Notes: generated from the sequence alone by a model not told the origin. A stretch of DNA of 64,000 nt from Lathyrus oleraceus (GCF_024323335.1 NC_066584.1:270793618-270857617); one strand, 5' to 3'; counted from the first letter of the stretch, positions 34,465-47,747 are shown. Numbers and translations: made by a program.

Positions 34465-35874
34465 TGTAATACCCCAAAATTTACCCTTCATTTTTCTTGG
34501 AAGCATGGGATTATGTTTCACACTTCATTAGCATCATACTAGGTCATACTCATTGCATACTGCATTAGTGACTTGGAAATAAGGGTTTGATTGGTCACTC
34601 CTTAATAGAAGGAGCCCACACAAAGCAAGATTGAGTATTGGAATTTATTTTCTAAGTATACAAGTCTCAAGGGTCTCAGGGGGGTCCAGGTATCTTATTA
34701 TAGTCCTCAGTTCATCAGTGAAGGGTTCAGAGTTATCAGAGTGTTCATCTGGATTTAATCAGGAATTAGGGTTTCATGGCTACCTGCAACAGGAAATGTT
34801 TCGTTGGAAGTAGAGGGGCTCATCCATGTCATAGTTGGAGAAGCATATTGGCCTAGGAAGATTCATAATTATCTCAGAAAGATCCATTGACAAGTAGTGC
34901 AATCAGTTCCCGATCATTTTTGCCCTAAAATTAGGGTTTGGTATAAAATCAGTTTATTTCTGATTCCTTGGGTGAAACTCTTTTCCATGGCCCTCCATAT
35001 GTCCACAATGGTCTACATATAGAAAATCATCTCTTTATTTGAGCTAGAAGTGCTTCAATTGATCAATAGAATCGGGAATCAGACAGTTTGGGAAAAGTCA
35101 ACTGTGGAGCCAGAAAAGTCAACTCTTGACATTTTGAGAGTGGAATCTCAAAATAAATTCCTAGGGGAGTCTACATGTGAAATTTGATCAAGGTTGGATC
35201 ATGGATTCATCATTTAATCAGGAATTGGAGAAGTTACTTAATTTGGAAATGGTTGACTTTCCATTTAGGGCAAGTTTTCATGATCGTTGCACTCACTTTA
35301 AGCCTATTTTTCATCAAGATAAAAGCTCCATTTGAAAATTTCTCCAACATGAAAGTAGTTCCTCTTGTTCCAATCTTTCTAGAGATATAAAGTTTGCTCC
35401 ATTTGGATTAGAATTGAGAAAGTTATGCTTAGTCAAAGTGAGACATTTTTTTAGGACACTTAGAAAAATTTCTAAGTCCAAAATCTTCAAAATTTGTCAA
35501 GACTTCTTGGCCAGTTTTCTTCCGCTTCAAGGCATTATTTGAAAATACTTTCTTCACAACAATTGTACCTTGCCATGTCCTCTTTCACATACTTTTGGAA
35601 TCATCTCATTTGGATCCATGGTTTGAGAGATACATTCATTTAAAGTGGGCATCATGACTTGATTTTCTAGGCAGATTTTGGGCCTGGCTGGCCCAATCAG
35701 ATTTTCTAAGCATGCTGCACAAACCAGTCACGTTTTTTACCTCTTTTGGCCATGCATTGGACATCCGTTCACTTAAGTTTGGACCAAAATAACAACATTT
35801 TACACCTCACTTCACACTTTTATTCTTATGGATAAATCACTTATTAAAAAGCACATGAGAACACATAATCCACC

Positions 35875-35883
35875 CTATTTAAG
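35875..35883 (+). promoter_or_regulatory. probable TATA box of LTR S
   Basis: CTATTTAAG, 1.41 kb into the LTR, followed by aagctgaaaccctaaccc, similar to the tail after the TATA box of LTR B. Confidence 0.5.
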
Positions 35884-36360
35884 AAGCTGAAACCCTAACC
35901 CTAAAGGAGCATTGGAATTTCGTGGCAAGGAGGCAAAGCTTCATCACATATCAGATTCCATTCCACTTCTATTTTCCATTAGGTAATCATCTCTTCCATG
36001 GCCATGTTTTGATATATCTATGCTTGCTTACCATGTTCATCACCATTAATCCTTCCTTTTTCATATTTCTTTTTTTTATTTAAAATATTTTCTTCGTCCA
36101 TAATATTATCCAAAAATATTTTTCACTTTTAATAACGTTTTATTTAATTTTATATAATTTTTATTTTCGTATTTTTTTAATATTAATATTTTATTTTAAT
36201 TATTTATTCTAAATGGTCCATTTTAACACACTTTTTTTATTGATTTTATTTTTATGACTTAAAATTATTATTAGCATTTGATTTTTGGGATGAAGGTTTA
36301 CCACTGTCTCATGGTCAACCTGACCTTTTCTTGGAATTTTATTTCACATTTTCAATTTAT

Positions 36361-36720
36361 TTTGGATTTATTTTTGACCTAGTTTGGTTGGTTGACTTTT
36401 AATTTGACTTCTGTTTTATTTTAATTAATTCACGTAACAATTTTCATTATTTTTAAAATCTTTTTGGGGATGATGATGTCCTGACCCCACCTTATTTAGT
36501 TTAATTTTTCATAATTTTCTTGATTAATTTACTATTTATTCTTGATTTATTTCTAACCTAGTCTTATTAATTGACTTTTGGTTTGACCTATGTTTTGTTT
36601 TAATTAATTCACGTGCCAATTTTCATTATTTTCAAAATCTTTTTGGGGGATGATGATGTCCTGACCCCAACTTATTTAGTTTAATTTTTCATAATTTTCT
36701 TGATTAATTTGCTATTTATT
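36361..36720 (+). repeat. 180-bp tandem duplication in S
   Basis: Two adjacent units (36361-36540 and 36541-36720) in exact 180-bp register. Both contain ggggatgatgatgtcctgac and ccttatttag/cttatttag stretches. They differ at a modest number of positions, so the duplication predates much of the decay. Confidence 0.88.
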
Positions 36721-37300
36721 TGTTATTTTTTAAGTTGACTTGAATTTTCAGTTGACTTCTTTATGATCGATGTTTGACTTAGGGATTGCTTATGGCAATT
36801 GAAGAGATCTTTTGATCCTCCCTTGTTCATCTCATATGCCATGTATTAGAGGCCTTTTACCTTGATTTTATTTGGTCCTTACCTCACTTCCTGATTAAAT
36901 TATTCAGTGGACCCTTTGTGTGTATATTTTCATATGTTTGATTCATCTGTTATCTTTTATACTTGTTTCTCTCATTCATACTTTCTATTACTTGATTATT
37001 TAACATGTTCATACTCTCATGCATTGTTTAAATGCTCCATTATTTGATTCTTTGATTTGATTATATATTGTTTATTTATCCGATCTGATTGATAATTGTA
37101 GCCTACTTGTATGATGTATGAGGCATATATTCTTCTTGTTTGTTTGCCATGAACAATCCCCATTCATAACAAATGTACCCCTCTCCCATAAAGTGTATAA
37201 TATTTATTTTTTTATTTCTTTATTCACCTGTTAATACAAGAATTAAAACGAACATCCGATAACCATTTCAAAATAAGATCAAAAGCTCGATCCAACGTCT

Positions 37301-37368
37301 TGTAAGTCGATTGCCTCAGGCATCGCCATCTACCTGTAAGTCGATTGCCTCCGGCATCGCCATCTACC
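37301..37368 (+). repeat. 34-bp tandem pair in S
   Basis: Two 34-bp copies (tgtaagtcgattgcctc followed by ggcatcgccatctacc) with one base different. Just downstream (about 37441-37530) another short array contains ataacataggtagaattccc. Confidence 0.88.
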
Positions 37369-38288
37369 CTTATCCGTAACTCCTCTCCGCGCTCCATCCG
37401 TCGACTCTTGTTCGGTTTAGGTAGCACCCATTAGGTAGAACCCTTTGTATGATAACATAGGTAGAATTCCCCTATTCTTTACATGATAACATAGGTAGAA
37501 TTCCCCTATTCTTTGCATGCTAACATTAGGTAGATGTTCCCCTTTGTAAATCCTAACACATAGGTCCATATTGCATAACAACTCTAGAGCAGAGCTTCCC
37601 CACTTTTAGACCTTCCATGCGTCTCCGATCTTGTGGCATGTCAGTCCGTTCTATTGCAAAGAGGTAACTGCCTAAGACTCGATTCAGCGAGCTGCGACAC
37701 CTACTGCTAGGACGTTGAACACACTGCCCACCCTCCTTTGACACAGCTGGTGTCCTCTTTTGTAAGTCCATGTTTAGATGGCAATCCTTAACCCCTAGTT
37801 AGCCGAACTACGTTTTGCTCTGATTCTCATTCCAGATGAGATACGTAGGCATAAGACGCGATGTCTTACCGAGCACACTTATCTTTAACCCATAGGTAGT
37901 CGAGCTACGAAGACTCTGATTCTCATACTCAGATGAGATACGTAGGCAGTGGATGCGACATCCTTGCGAGTCATTTTCTTTTAACCTTCCTTTTAGTAAA
38001 TAGTACTTTAGATATACCTACACCCTTTAGACTAGAACAACACTTATGAAAATGGCTCCCTAGGAGTACCTAGGATGTTTTGGGTGCTTAAAACCTTCCC
38101 ATTGCATAACCAACCCCCTTACCCAGATCTCTGACATTTTTACTAGTTTTTGATTCGATAAAACTTTTAGGTTTTTGTTCGCTTTCTAACCATTCCTTTG
38201 GATAAATAGAAGTGCGGTGGCGACTCGACTTGTATGGTTTACCTTGGGTTTAGTCAATATCTCTAATGGTAACGAATACCCCGCTACA

Positions 38289-38293
38289 TATAC
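38289..38293 (+). repeat. right target-site duplication of solo LTR S
   Basis: TATAC, matching 34460-34464. Confidence 0.92.
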
Positions 38294-38757
38294 AACTTTT
38301 ATGTTGGATATTTTCTCATTTGAATCTTTTATCATGAGGACATAGGGGTTTAACCAAGCTTGCTTTTGGTTAACTTTTTCAAACTGATTTGAATATGTTT
38401 TATACTTGAATTTTCCAAGCCAGTTTTGATCAATTTGCACATGCCAAATGATTTTTTGCCCAACATTACTTTTGTTCCTTATCTCAAGAGCTTTCCAACC
38501 ATTACTCACAATAGTCCTTGGGGTCTACCATTTGTGAGTTTAGAATTTCTTTTCATTTATGTGCATTCTTTATATTTTATGTTGAAACTTGAAATGCAAG
38601 TCCTTTCCATCCAATGTACACGACCACATGCCTTCTATGTGAACTCAACAAGCTTCTTCATCCATCCATGGGCCTCTTACACGTCCACAAAGGCTCATGC
38701 ATTCAAATTTCAATTTTCATGCACATGAGCAAAGTGTGATGATCTGATACATTCAGC

Positions 38758-38765
38758 TATAAATA
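38758..38765 (+). promoter_or_regulatory. TATA box of the 3' LTR of A
   Basis: TATAAATA in the context attcagc-TATAAATA-agggcctcatgagc, aligned to 21138. Confidence 0.65.
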
Positions 38766-41700
38766 AGGGCCTCATGAGCTTCATTTCGGAACCTTTTGGA
38801 GATCCCTTATGCTGCAAAACTGAAACCACACCCTCACCAAAGGAATCATTCACCATTTTTTTCCAGATTTTCGAGCTTGGAATTCAGTAACATTAGCTGA
38901 GTTTCAAAGCTAGATTCCTTAGCCTAACATCTTCCATACATCTAGAGATCAGAGAGGAGCAAAGAGCTTGAAGAATTCGTGGCCAGAAACTCACCAATTT
39001 GAAGGTATCAATTCAAACTGTTTAGATCTGAAACTCTTAATTCAATGTAGTTTTCTTGTGTTTTGGTGGTTCTCTGAAGTCCTCATACTTGAGGCAAGCT
39101 TTTGGTGCATTCAATTTGCCATTTCATGAACAATCCGTGTGGACACCATGATTTTCTCCTCATCTTTCTCTCAATATAGGAAGAATGAAAGAGATCCAAT
39201 GGTACAGTGATGATCTACATCACACGAGCTTCATTTCCATGCCTTTGTTTTTCATTTTTGATAAGTTTCATTTTCCTGCAAATCTGGCCGGAGTTTGTGT
39301 GGTTGGACGGAGAAGACGGTGGTTTCCACCACCACCACGTGTGTTGCTCATGGCCCTTGGATCTCTCCCTCGCGATCTAATCTCACGCGTCCGTTTTAAT
39401 TACTTGTTTTAATGCACCATGCTTCGTTGTTGACTTGAGTGTATCGTGTGTTCTCAGATCCAGACCATACATCATTGCCACGTCAATTAATGAATTGGAT
39501 CTAGTGGCTCAGGCTTTTTCGCTTATTTCATTTTCTTTTTATTTTCTGTTAATTCATTCTATTTTCAAAAATTCATTAAAAATTCATTTGAAGTCAGAAA
39601 AATATGAGACCAACTCTAAAAATATTCTTGAAAAATCTAGTTTCATATTATGATTTTTAATTATTTTTGTGACTTCATTTGATATTTTTTATGAATTACT
39701 TCGTTTTTAATGATTTTAATTCATTTTAAAATACTTTCTGACTTTTAAAAAATACAAAAATATTTTCATAGCATCTATGGATCATGATAAGTCAATGAAA
39801 AGTAGTCACAACAATTTCTTGTTTGTTTTGAGATTATTTGCGATTTTAATTCATATTATGTTATTTTTGGTTGTTTTTAATTTATTTTAATTACTTTCTG
39901 ACTTTAAAAATTTGTGAAAAAATTAGTCAAAGTTTGTTTGACTATGTCGAACCTATGAGAATTTAATTAGACTCATTGAAGTTGTTTTGAATTGAATTTG
40001 AGGTTCAACTTTGTTTGTTTACTTTTTATTTGTATTTTCTTGTAATTCAAAAAATACCAAAAAAATATTATGGACTTCTTGACTTGTTATATTCATTTCT
40101 CTTCTGTTTGGTGTTGATCAAGGTTGAATTGATTCAACTTTGATCAAATTCATTGGATCTTGTGGTTTGAGAATCCTTAAGGATCATCACCTAGAAAGAT
40201 GAATGAATTTGATCAAGGATGAGTTATCCCTTGGTCAATTGGGATTGGTTGTTGACTTCTTACCCATTCCCTTTCATCTTCATCCCTTTCTTTTCCTCAA
40301 TGGACAATGAGTTAAAGTCTTGAGGTTGGTCTTGACAAATAGAAGTTTAATCTTGTTTGATCCAAACCAAACTCAACTTGATCCATGATCAAGTGAGTTA
40401 TTTTGTGTCAAAGATAGGTTACTTCTTGGTCAAGAAAATAACCAAAAGTCAACACAAGGCCCTTCCCCTTTTGTTTGGCATGGCAAGTTTATGGAGCTTG
40501 GCTTACTAGTCATGACCTCTAACTTGTGTTCTTTGCCTATATTCTTATTGACCGGCCTCAGATAGGTGTGACTACTATATTAGTCCACTTACAATTGCTT
40601 AACATAGCGCTACATTGTCTCATGACAAGCTAACATAACTCTACTAACTACTAAGTTTAATTTGAGCTTTTAAATTCTTGTCATTTACTTTTAATGTCTT
40701 TTATTTCTTGCTCATTATTCATCTTGATTTTCATTTTTGCTCACTTGAGCACATATTTTATGTTTATGCCATTTTTCTTTTGCTCATTTGAGCCCATTAT
40801 TGTATATAAATATATTGCTATTTTGTGTTGTTTGAGTTTGTTTTGATGTGAACCAAAATGCAAAAAGGAGAAAGGACTTAGAATTAGGATTTACCCATGC
40901 TTAAAGGAGTTCAAGAGCAACCAGACCTCATGCCTTTAGAATGCAAAATTTGTTGAAGAGCAACTAGGCCTCATGCCTTTAGAATGCTAAAATTCAAAGT
41001 TGGCCTCAAAGGACTTCTCCTCAATCTTATTCTTTGTCCATTCCCTTTATTATGTTGTGAGCTTTTTGATGTGTGCTTTTTTGTGATAGGAACCTCATCT
41101 TAAGATTGTGAAAAGAGGACCAATGTCATGAGTAGCCAAGTTAAGAGCCAAGCCAAATGGAGATCCTAGGAGCTAGAATTCAAATTATTGATTGCTTGTT
41201 TGTGTGCTAAATCCAAAGGAAAGAAGCATCTTGAGTCATCTCTATGACTCCAAGAAAAGGAACTCCAAGGGTTGTCTTTCCCCCCTCTTATCTTTGTATG
41301 CTTTAGGAATAGCCCTTCTCTCTTATCCCCGCTCTGACCAAGCCAAAAAAATCATTTGCAAAACTTTGACTTTATTTCAAATTAGAAACCTAGGCCTTAG
41401 GCCTTTGACTTTTCAAAACCCTTTTCATAAATACTCACTGTAAATAAACTTTAATCCAACTTTGACCTCGTTTTGTAAATAAATCTAACTTGTAAATATA
41501 ACCCATTTCAAGTTGTTTTATGGTTCCAATGGCCACTTGTTAAACCCTTTTAAAAAACATTAGTCATAGGTTTGAGTTATCATAGTGGTTGATATAAATC
41601 TCACCTCATCCTTAGTGTTGGATTATAAGCCTTCCATGCTTATTATAGGGTTAAGCCCTCACTAGCATGTTGAAGCCTTCCTCACATGGTGGATTCTTGG

Positions 41701-42006
41701 TTTAGGTTGAGTTTTCTCCCTTTGATAACAAAAGACCTTAAGGCTTTTGATTAAAATCAACTCACCAATCTTTGAAATTTTTACCACGAACTATGAGGTT
41801 TTGATCCTCCTTTGTGATGGTACGTAGGCAATGGGTTCATCCATTCAAATAATAAAACTTGTAAATATAATCTATTCTCTTCTCATCCCTCCAATCTTTT
41901 GCTCAAATCTTTTCACAAATACCAACTTACAACACACATTTGCAAAAAGGGCTCCCTTAGAGTACTAAGGATGTTTTGGGTGCATAAAACCTTCCCATTT
42001 TATAAC

Positions 42007-45000
42007 TGTAAGACCCTAATTTTGACCCTAATATCCCTCATGGCATCATATCATTGCATTTGCATTTGCCTCAAGGATCATAGTATCTTGGCTCCTTAAC
42101 CCTAGGGTGGGAACTTGTGTGAGTTGGTTTGAGACCACTAAGCATGATTGAATTGTATATCATTGCTTTTCTCATTTTTATTCACTAACCAAAAGCACAA
42201 AAATATGTCACTAACATCTCTTGTTTGTAGCTTGAGCAGTCACAAGGCCTAAAGCTTCTAGGAGATCCTATGTGCATTGATATGGCCAAGAGAAGATGAA
42301 AGCAATCATGGCAATGGTTACCAAAGCTCTCATCCATCAAATATGCCTCCCAAGTGTCTCAATTCAAAATTTTTTATCAAAGCAAATCAAGGGGCTTGAG
42401 GTTTGTTTCCCAAGGAAACCCTAATTCATTTGTTCATCAACTATGCCTTACTCATGAAGCAACCTCAACCCATGATCAAATAAAATCAAGGTAAGTTCTT
42501 TCACTCATCATTTTATGCATATTTGAGCTTATTTTAGTTTCCTCAATCATTAATTCATCAAGATTTGAGGTATGGACTTGAGAAGTTGATCAGTCAATTC
42601 ATCTGACTATTTTGAAATACACTGAGACCTAACGTTTTATGTGTTGATCAAATGGAGATGACCCCAAGAGTAAAAATGTTCTTAAGGACCATATGAACAA
42701 CTTTCATGTTCATAAAAAATTAATTTGAAGCTTGGAAGGTCATCATCTAATCCAAAACATTATAGGTCATTTTGACTGAAACCCTAATTTAGGGTCAACT
42801 TCCCAAGGACATAACTCATTCATTTTTCATGGTTTGGAGGTGGGATCAAATGCATTGGAAAGCTTAAGATGTCTACTTCAAATGTTATGTTGAGAAAAAT
42901 TGCAAAATCTTAAAAGCAATACATGTGATAATGCAAAACATTATAGGTCACTTTGGACCAAATGCATTGAAATGTGAAAAAGTCCAACTTCAAGTGCCCA
43001 TAACTTCTTCATCAAAAATCCAAGTGATGAAAACTTTGAGTCCAAATTTATTGCGTTGAAAAGATATACAACTCTCATGTTGAAGATTTTGTCATTTGGA
43101 GCTTGCATCCTTGAGACAGAAGGGCTTGAACTTTGGCCAAATTTGAAAAATTCACATATGCATGTTTTGCACCCTACACTTCAAGTTCAATTTTCATTAA
43201 TTTCCAAGGTCCAAATGGAGTTTTGATCAACATAACATTTGTTCCTTATGCAATAAGCTTTCCAACCATTACTCATAAGGTTGCATTTTAATTTTGGACA
43301 TGGCATTTTCGAAGGCTTTAATGAAATAGTGCATTTTGTGAAAATTATTTCAATTGCCATGCATGAGCTCATACAGTCCAATCTGCACGTCCATTCTCAT
43401 TCCCTTTGACATAAGCTTGTAATTCCAAGTGGATTTGGGTCCTCCATGCGCCTGTACAGGCCCATGCATGGAGGCCCTTTCCATCCATGCACACGATTTG
43501 ATCATGCAACTCAGCCTTGCTCAGCTATAAATACAATGACTTGGCCTCTCATTTCTTCAACCTTAAGGCGCCCCAATTGCTGCTGAACTCAAAACTCAAC
43601 CCTCACTAAAGGAACTATTGCATTTTCTCTTCAATTTTTCAGATCTGAATTTTGATTTCCTTGATCAATCTTCAGATCTCAAAGCTCCTAAACTTTCTCC
43701 TCTTGATCCATAGTGCTAACTGTTTGCAAAAGAATCCAAAGATCTTGACTCAAATCCTTTCAATTCAAAGGTTTTCTTCAACTGTATTTTGCTTCGAACC
43801 AGCTTGTATATTGATCTATTTGCTTTGTTCTTGTGTGATCTGAAGTCCTCTGCATAGAGACAACATTATTGTGCTTTCAATTTTTGAAAATCATGAAGTT
43901 CATATGAACACCACAGAATTTCCACCTCTGATTTCTCTCAATCTAGAGATCTAGAGTGGAATTGAGTGGCACAGGGGTGATGTACATCACCCTAGCTTTC
44001 GAATGGCACCTGAATCGTGCATTTTGGTTGATGTTTTAATTTCTGCAAATTTTGGTTTGGCCGGAAGTTGGCCGGAGAAGACGGTGGCACTGGCCACCGT
44101 CTGGTCTCCAGATCAGATCAAGATCGTCTGTTGCTTTTTCAAGATCTAATCTCATCCACCCAAAGTTATAACTTTTTATTTGGCTACGTGTGATTCATTT
44201 GACTGAAGCGCATGGTGGATGCGCGCATGTAGTCCACATGATCTGCCAGCTCATTTAATGAGCTATCATCCAACGCTCCGTGTTTTTCCACATTTTCTAA
44301 TTTCTAATTTTATTTTCTTTTATTTCTTTTAATTCCATTTTATTTCTAAAATTCATATCTCTCTCATTATTGGTCCAAAAATTATGACCAATTTCATTCT
44401 TCTCCTTTTAATTTCTACTTTCTAAAAATGATTTTTAATATTTTTTATTTCATCATTTGAAATTTTTTAGTAATTTTCTCTTTTCTGGTGATTTTTAATT
44501 CATTTTAAATAGTTTTTGATATTCAAAAAGTACAAAAATATTTTTTCCAACCTCTTTGAATGATGATGGATCTATGAAAAATATTCTCATCAATGTATTA
44601 ATTGATTTGAGATTTATTTGAGATTTTAGTTCAATTAGGTTATTTTTATGCATTTTTAATTGATTTAAAATAGTTTCTGACTTTTAAAAATGCTGAAATT
44701 TTTTGTCAAACTTTGCTTGACCTTGTTGAACTTGGGATAATTCACTTGGACTTTTCAAAGTTGATTTGAAGTGAATTTGAAGTTTAACCTTCCTTTTATT
44801 ATTTTAATTCAAGTTTTATTTCAATATTAAAAAATGCCAAAAATGTTTTATTTGTTTCTTGACTTTTAATCTTCATTTTGCTTCTGTTTTCTATTGTTTG
44901 ACCTTGATCTTCTCTATCTTTGTCATGGCTTGATGATTATCTCATTCCATTTTATTTAATGCACTTTAATTCTTCATCTTCTTCTTTTTTTCTTTTTTGA

Positions 45001-46827
45001 TCAATGAGTTAAAGATTGGTGGTTAGCATTGATTAGGGAGGTTTAATCTTCCTTGATTCAAATCTAATTCATCTTGATCATGGATCAAGTGAATGGCTTT
45101 GCATTAAGGATAGATTGCTTCCTAAATCATGCAAAGAACCTAAATCAATACAAGATCATTTCTCATCTTCTTTTTGGCATGGCAAGTTGTTGGAGTTTGA
45201 TTCACTAATCAAGACCTCTAACTTGTGTTGTTGCCTACATTATTATTGATCGGCCTCAGATAGTTGTGACTTCTACATAAGTTCAATTACGATTGCTTAA
45301 CATAGCGCTAAATTTGCCTTATGGCACACTAACCATTAACTATTAACATTTACTTCTTGCACTTTACATTTATGCAATTTACTATTCTTGTACATCTTAT
45401 TCATTTGCTTTTTCCTTTGCTCATTTTAGCACATGTTTATGTTAATGCAATTTGCCTTTTGCTCACTTGAGCACATAATTGTGTATATATTATTGTGCTT
45501 GTGTTTTGTTTTGATTGTTGTGGACCAAATGCAAAGAAATGGACTTAGTTTCTAGGATATTCCCTATGCAAATTGGAGTAAAAGGACCTTAATGTTGAAA
45601 ATGGATTAGAAGGACCAAACCTCTAAACTGACTCTTGTCCATTCTTGATTTACTTCATAGAATTCTTTGATGTGTGTGCTTTTGTGCTAGGGAATCCTAT
45701 GAGAGCTCAAATTGAAGAATCATTGCCATGTTCATCCAAAGTGAAATATACAAGAGACATTGGGGATCTTCTAAGAGCCTGTTTGATTTTGTTAATTGCT
45801 TGAGCTTACAATTATTTTGCTTGTATATTCCAAAGGATGAGAGCTACTTGGATCATCAATGTGATTTCAAGAGAGGAACTCCATTTGTGGTCTTATTTCT
45901 TATCCCTTTTCTCTTGTATGATTAGGACTTTAGCCATTCTTCTTCTTCTCTCCACTCTAACCCAAGCCAAAAACTTTTGTGCAAACATTTAACACTTGTT
46001 TTCAAACATTAGAAACCTAAGCCTTATGCTTTTGATATTCAAACTTCTTTTTCTTAACACTTATTTCGAATTGAACTTTAAATCAACTTTGACCATATTT
46101 TGTAAATACTTTTCATTGGTAAATACCACTCATTCAAATACCTTTTTGTGGTTTCAATGGCCACTCTCTTAATCAAACTTTGCATAACCTTTAGCTATTA
46201 GGTTTGAATTATCCTTGAGGTAGATGTAATACTCACATATATCCTTAGTGATGGACAATGAGTCTTCCATGCTTATTATAGGGTTAACCCCTCACTAGCA
46301 CGTTGAAGCTATCCTCACATGGTGGATTTGTGGTTTTAGGTTGAGTTTTCTCCTTTGGATAACAAAAGACCTTAAGGCTTTTGGACCAATCAATTCACCA
46401 ACTCATTTTTGAGATTTTTACCTCGAACTACGAGGTTTTGATCCTAATCTCTTTTAAGATGGTACGTAGGCAATGGGTTTATCCATCCAAACACAAAATG
46501 TAAATAACTTGTATATTCTCTTCTCATCTCTTCAATCATGTTTGCACAAATAAATTTTCACAAAATACCAACCTTACAACAAATGTGAAAAGGGCTCCCT
46601 AGGAGTACCTAGGATGTTTTGGGTGCTTAAAACCTTCCCATTGCATAACCAACCCCCTTACCCCGATCTCGGACATTTTTACTAGTTTTTGGTTTGATAA
46701 AACTTTTAGGTTTTTGTTCGCTTTCTAACCATTCCTTTGGATAAATAAAAGTGCGGTGGCGACTCGACTTGTATGGTTTAACTTGGATTTAGTCAATATA
46801 TCTAATGGTAACGAATACCCCGCTACA
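42007..46827 (+). repeat. 5' LTR of element E (4821 bp)
   Basis: TGTAAGACCCTAATTTTGACC to CCCCGCTACA, followed after six bases by the primer-binding site. It is homologous over its length to the LTRs of A. It interrupts the U5 end of the 3' LTR of A. Confidence 0.87.
43526..43533 (+). promoter_or_regulatory. TATA box of LTR E
   Basis: TATAAATA in the context gctcagc-TATAAATA-caatgac, 1.52 kb into the LTR. Confidence 0.68.
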
Positions 46828-46833
46828 GAAAAG

Positions 46834-46850
46834 TGGCGACTCTGCTGGGG
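46834..46850 (+). other. primer-binding site of element E (tRNA-Arg type)
   Basis: TGGCGACTCTGCTGGGG lies six bases after the LTR end. It is complementary to a tRNA ending CCCCAGCAGAGTCG-CCA; plant tRNA-Arg(UCG) ends CCCCAGCGGAGTCG, one base different. Ogre elements are known to use tRNA-Arg. Confidence 0.8.
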
Positions 46851-47747
46851 AGATTTGCCTAGTGGGTTTTGCCTACTTTTCATATTTGTTGTATTGTTGT
46901 GTATATTATTTTGTGACATATTTTTGTGCAATTTGGGATTACTGTATTGTATGTAATGATTTAATTGCTTGAATATTAATTCCTTGTATGCTTGGTGATC
47001 TTTGTGAGATGAGTTCTATACCCGAACTCGAGTGCACTTAGGATAGGAGAATGGCATAGTCTTGTTGACTTGTGTGGAGTTATTCCTTAGCAAGTTGGCT
47101 TGCAAGCCCATTCACTTGGTGGAGGTCATGTTGGGATCAATAATGCCACACAAGTAGTTGTGGTTAGACATTACTCTTTCCAATATAGACTTTAGAAGCC
47201 AAGGACTTTAGCTTACCAAGCCCATCTTGGCATATTCTTAGGACGTAGTGCGAAGGTTGTTCAAGTGTAAGATTTGATACGATTGTTACGCGATACTACA
47301 CTCATAAGAGTCTCTCTTGAGAATATTTTTGGAATACGGGTAGTCGTTTATCTGATAATATCTTAAGGATGGGATGATGACTATGGGAACCTCTTGTAGA
47401 ACATGTTTGGCAGGTTTAAACTCTAGTACACTCCCTTTGGGTGGTTATTAACCGAGACTCCATGCTCGTGACTTGCAACAAACCCTTGATTCATGGTTGA
47501 TCCGTTCTTGTGTCCTTAATATCAATGGAACTTGGGTGTTGATAAGGTGTAAACCATAATCCACCAAAATGGATGATTGATATTAAGGATGACATGATCC
47601 ATCCCATGACCTTTGTTTGGTGTGCTTTTCTTGATCCTTGAGTGTGATTGTTGCATTAATGCATTCATGCACCCATTTGCATCCATATCATCAATAATGA
47701 GAAAATTTTCAAGGAACTTAAGAGGTCTATTTGCAAAATGTTCAGAC
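46851..47747 (+). other. 5' leader of element E
   Basis: About 0.9 kb between the PBS and the first convincing ATG of ORF1. No coding signal. It should hold packaging signals, which I cannot recognise from sequence. Confidence 0.6.

Larger units (their letters stand above)
34465..38288 (+). mobile_element. Solo LTR S (3824 bp) inside the 3' LTR of A
   Basis: A TG...CA LTR, starting TGTAATACCCC and ending CCCCGCTACA, flanked by 5-bp TATAC duplications with no internal region. This is the signature of unequal recombination between the two LTRs of one inserted element. Its start resembles LTR B (TGTAAnACCnCAAAATTT) whereas its last 240 bp are about 96 percent like the end of LTR E by hand count. 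It contains a 180-bp tandem duplication, a 34-bp tandem pair and two copies of the gattctcattccagatgag block shared with LTR B. Confidence 0.9.
19610..42006 (+). mobile_element. Element A: Ogre-like retrotransposon with deleted 5' region
   Basis: Plus-strand element with a 5' LTR (19610), gag-pro-pol remains, a 3' UTR with minisatellites, a polypurine tract and a 3' LTR (33412 onward). It lacks the end of the 5' LTR, the PBS, ORF1 and most of gag, through one deletion. Its 3' LTR is interrupted by solo LTR S and then by element E at 42007; the last 170 bp or so of that LTR should lie right of the window. Over the first 390 bp the two LTRs differ at about 19 positions plus a 14-15-bp indel, roughly 5 percent, so it is clearly older than SIRE-2. 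Confidence 0.85.
33412..42006 (+). repeat. 3' LTR of element A, interrupted by solo LTR S
   Basis: Starts TGTAAGATCCTAATATCCC. The two LTR parts (33412-34464 and 38294-42006) together make about 4.76 kb once S and one TSD copy are removed, close to the 5' LTR. Relative to the 5' LTR it lacks 14-15 bp at the very beginning (aattttgatcctaag region). Its right end is cut at 42007 by the 5' LTR of E, seven or eight bases past CTTCCCAT, so the U5 end is outside the window. Confidence 0.82.

Noticed and set aside
42007..46827. Treating the 42007 LTR as a solo LTR independent of the body to its right
   Set aside because: A tRNA-Arg-type PBS follows six bases after its end and ORF1/gag come in proper order, so at least the left part of the body belongs with it.
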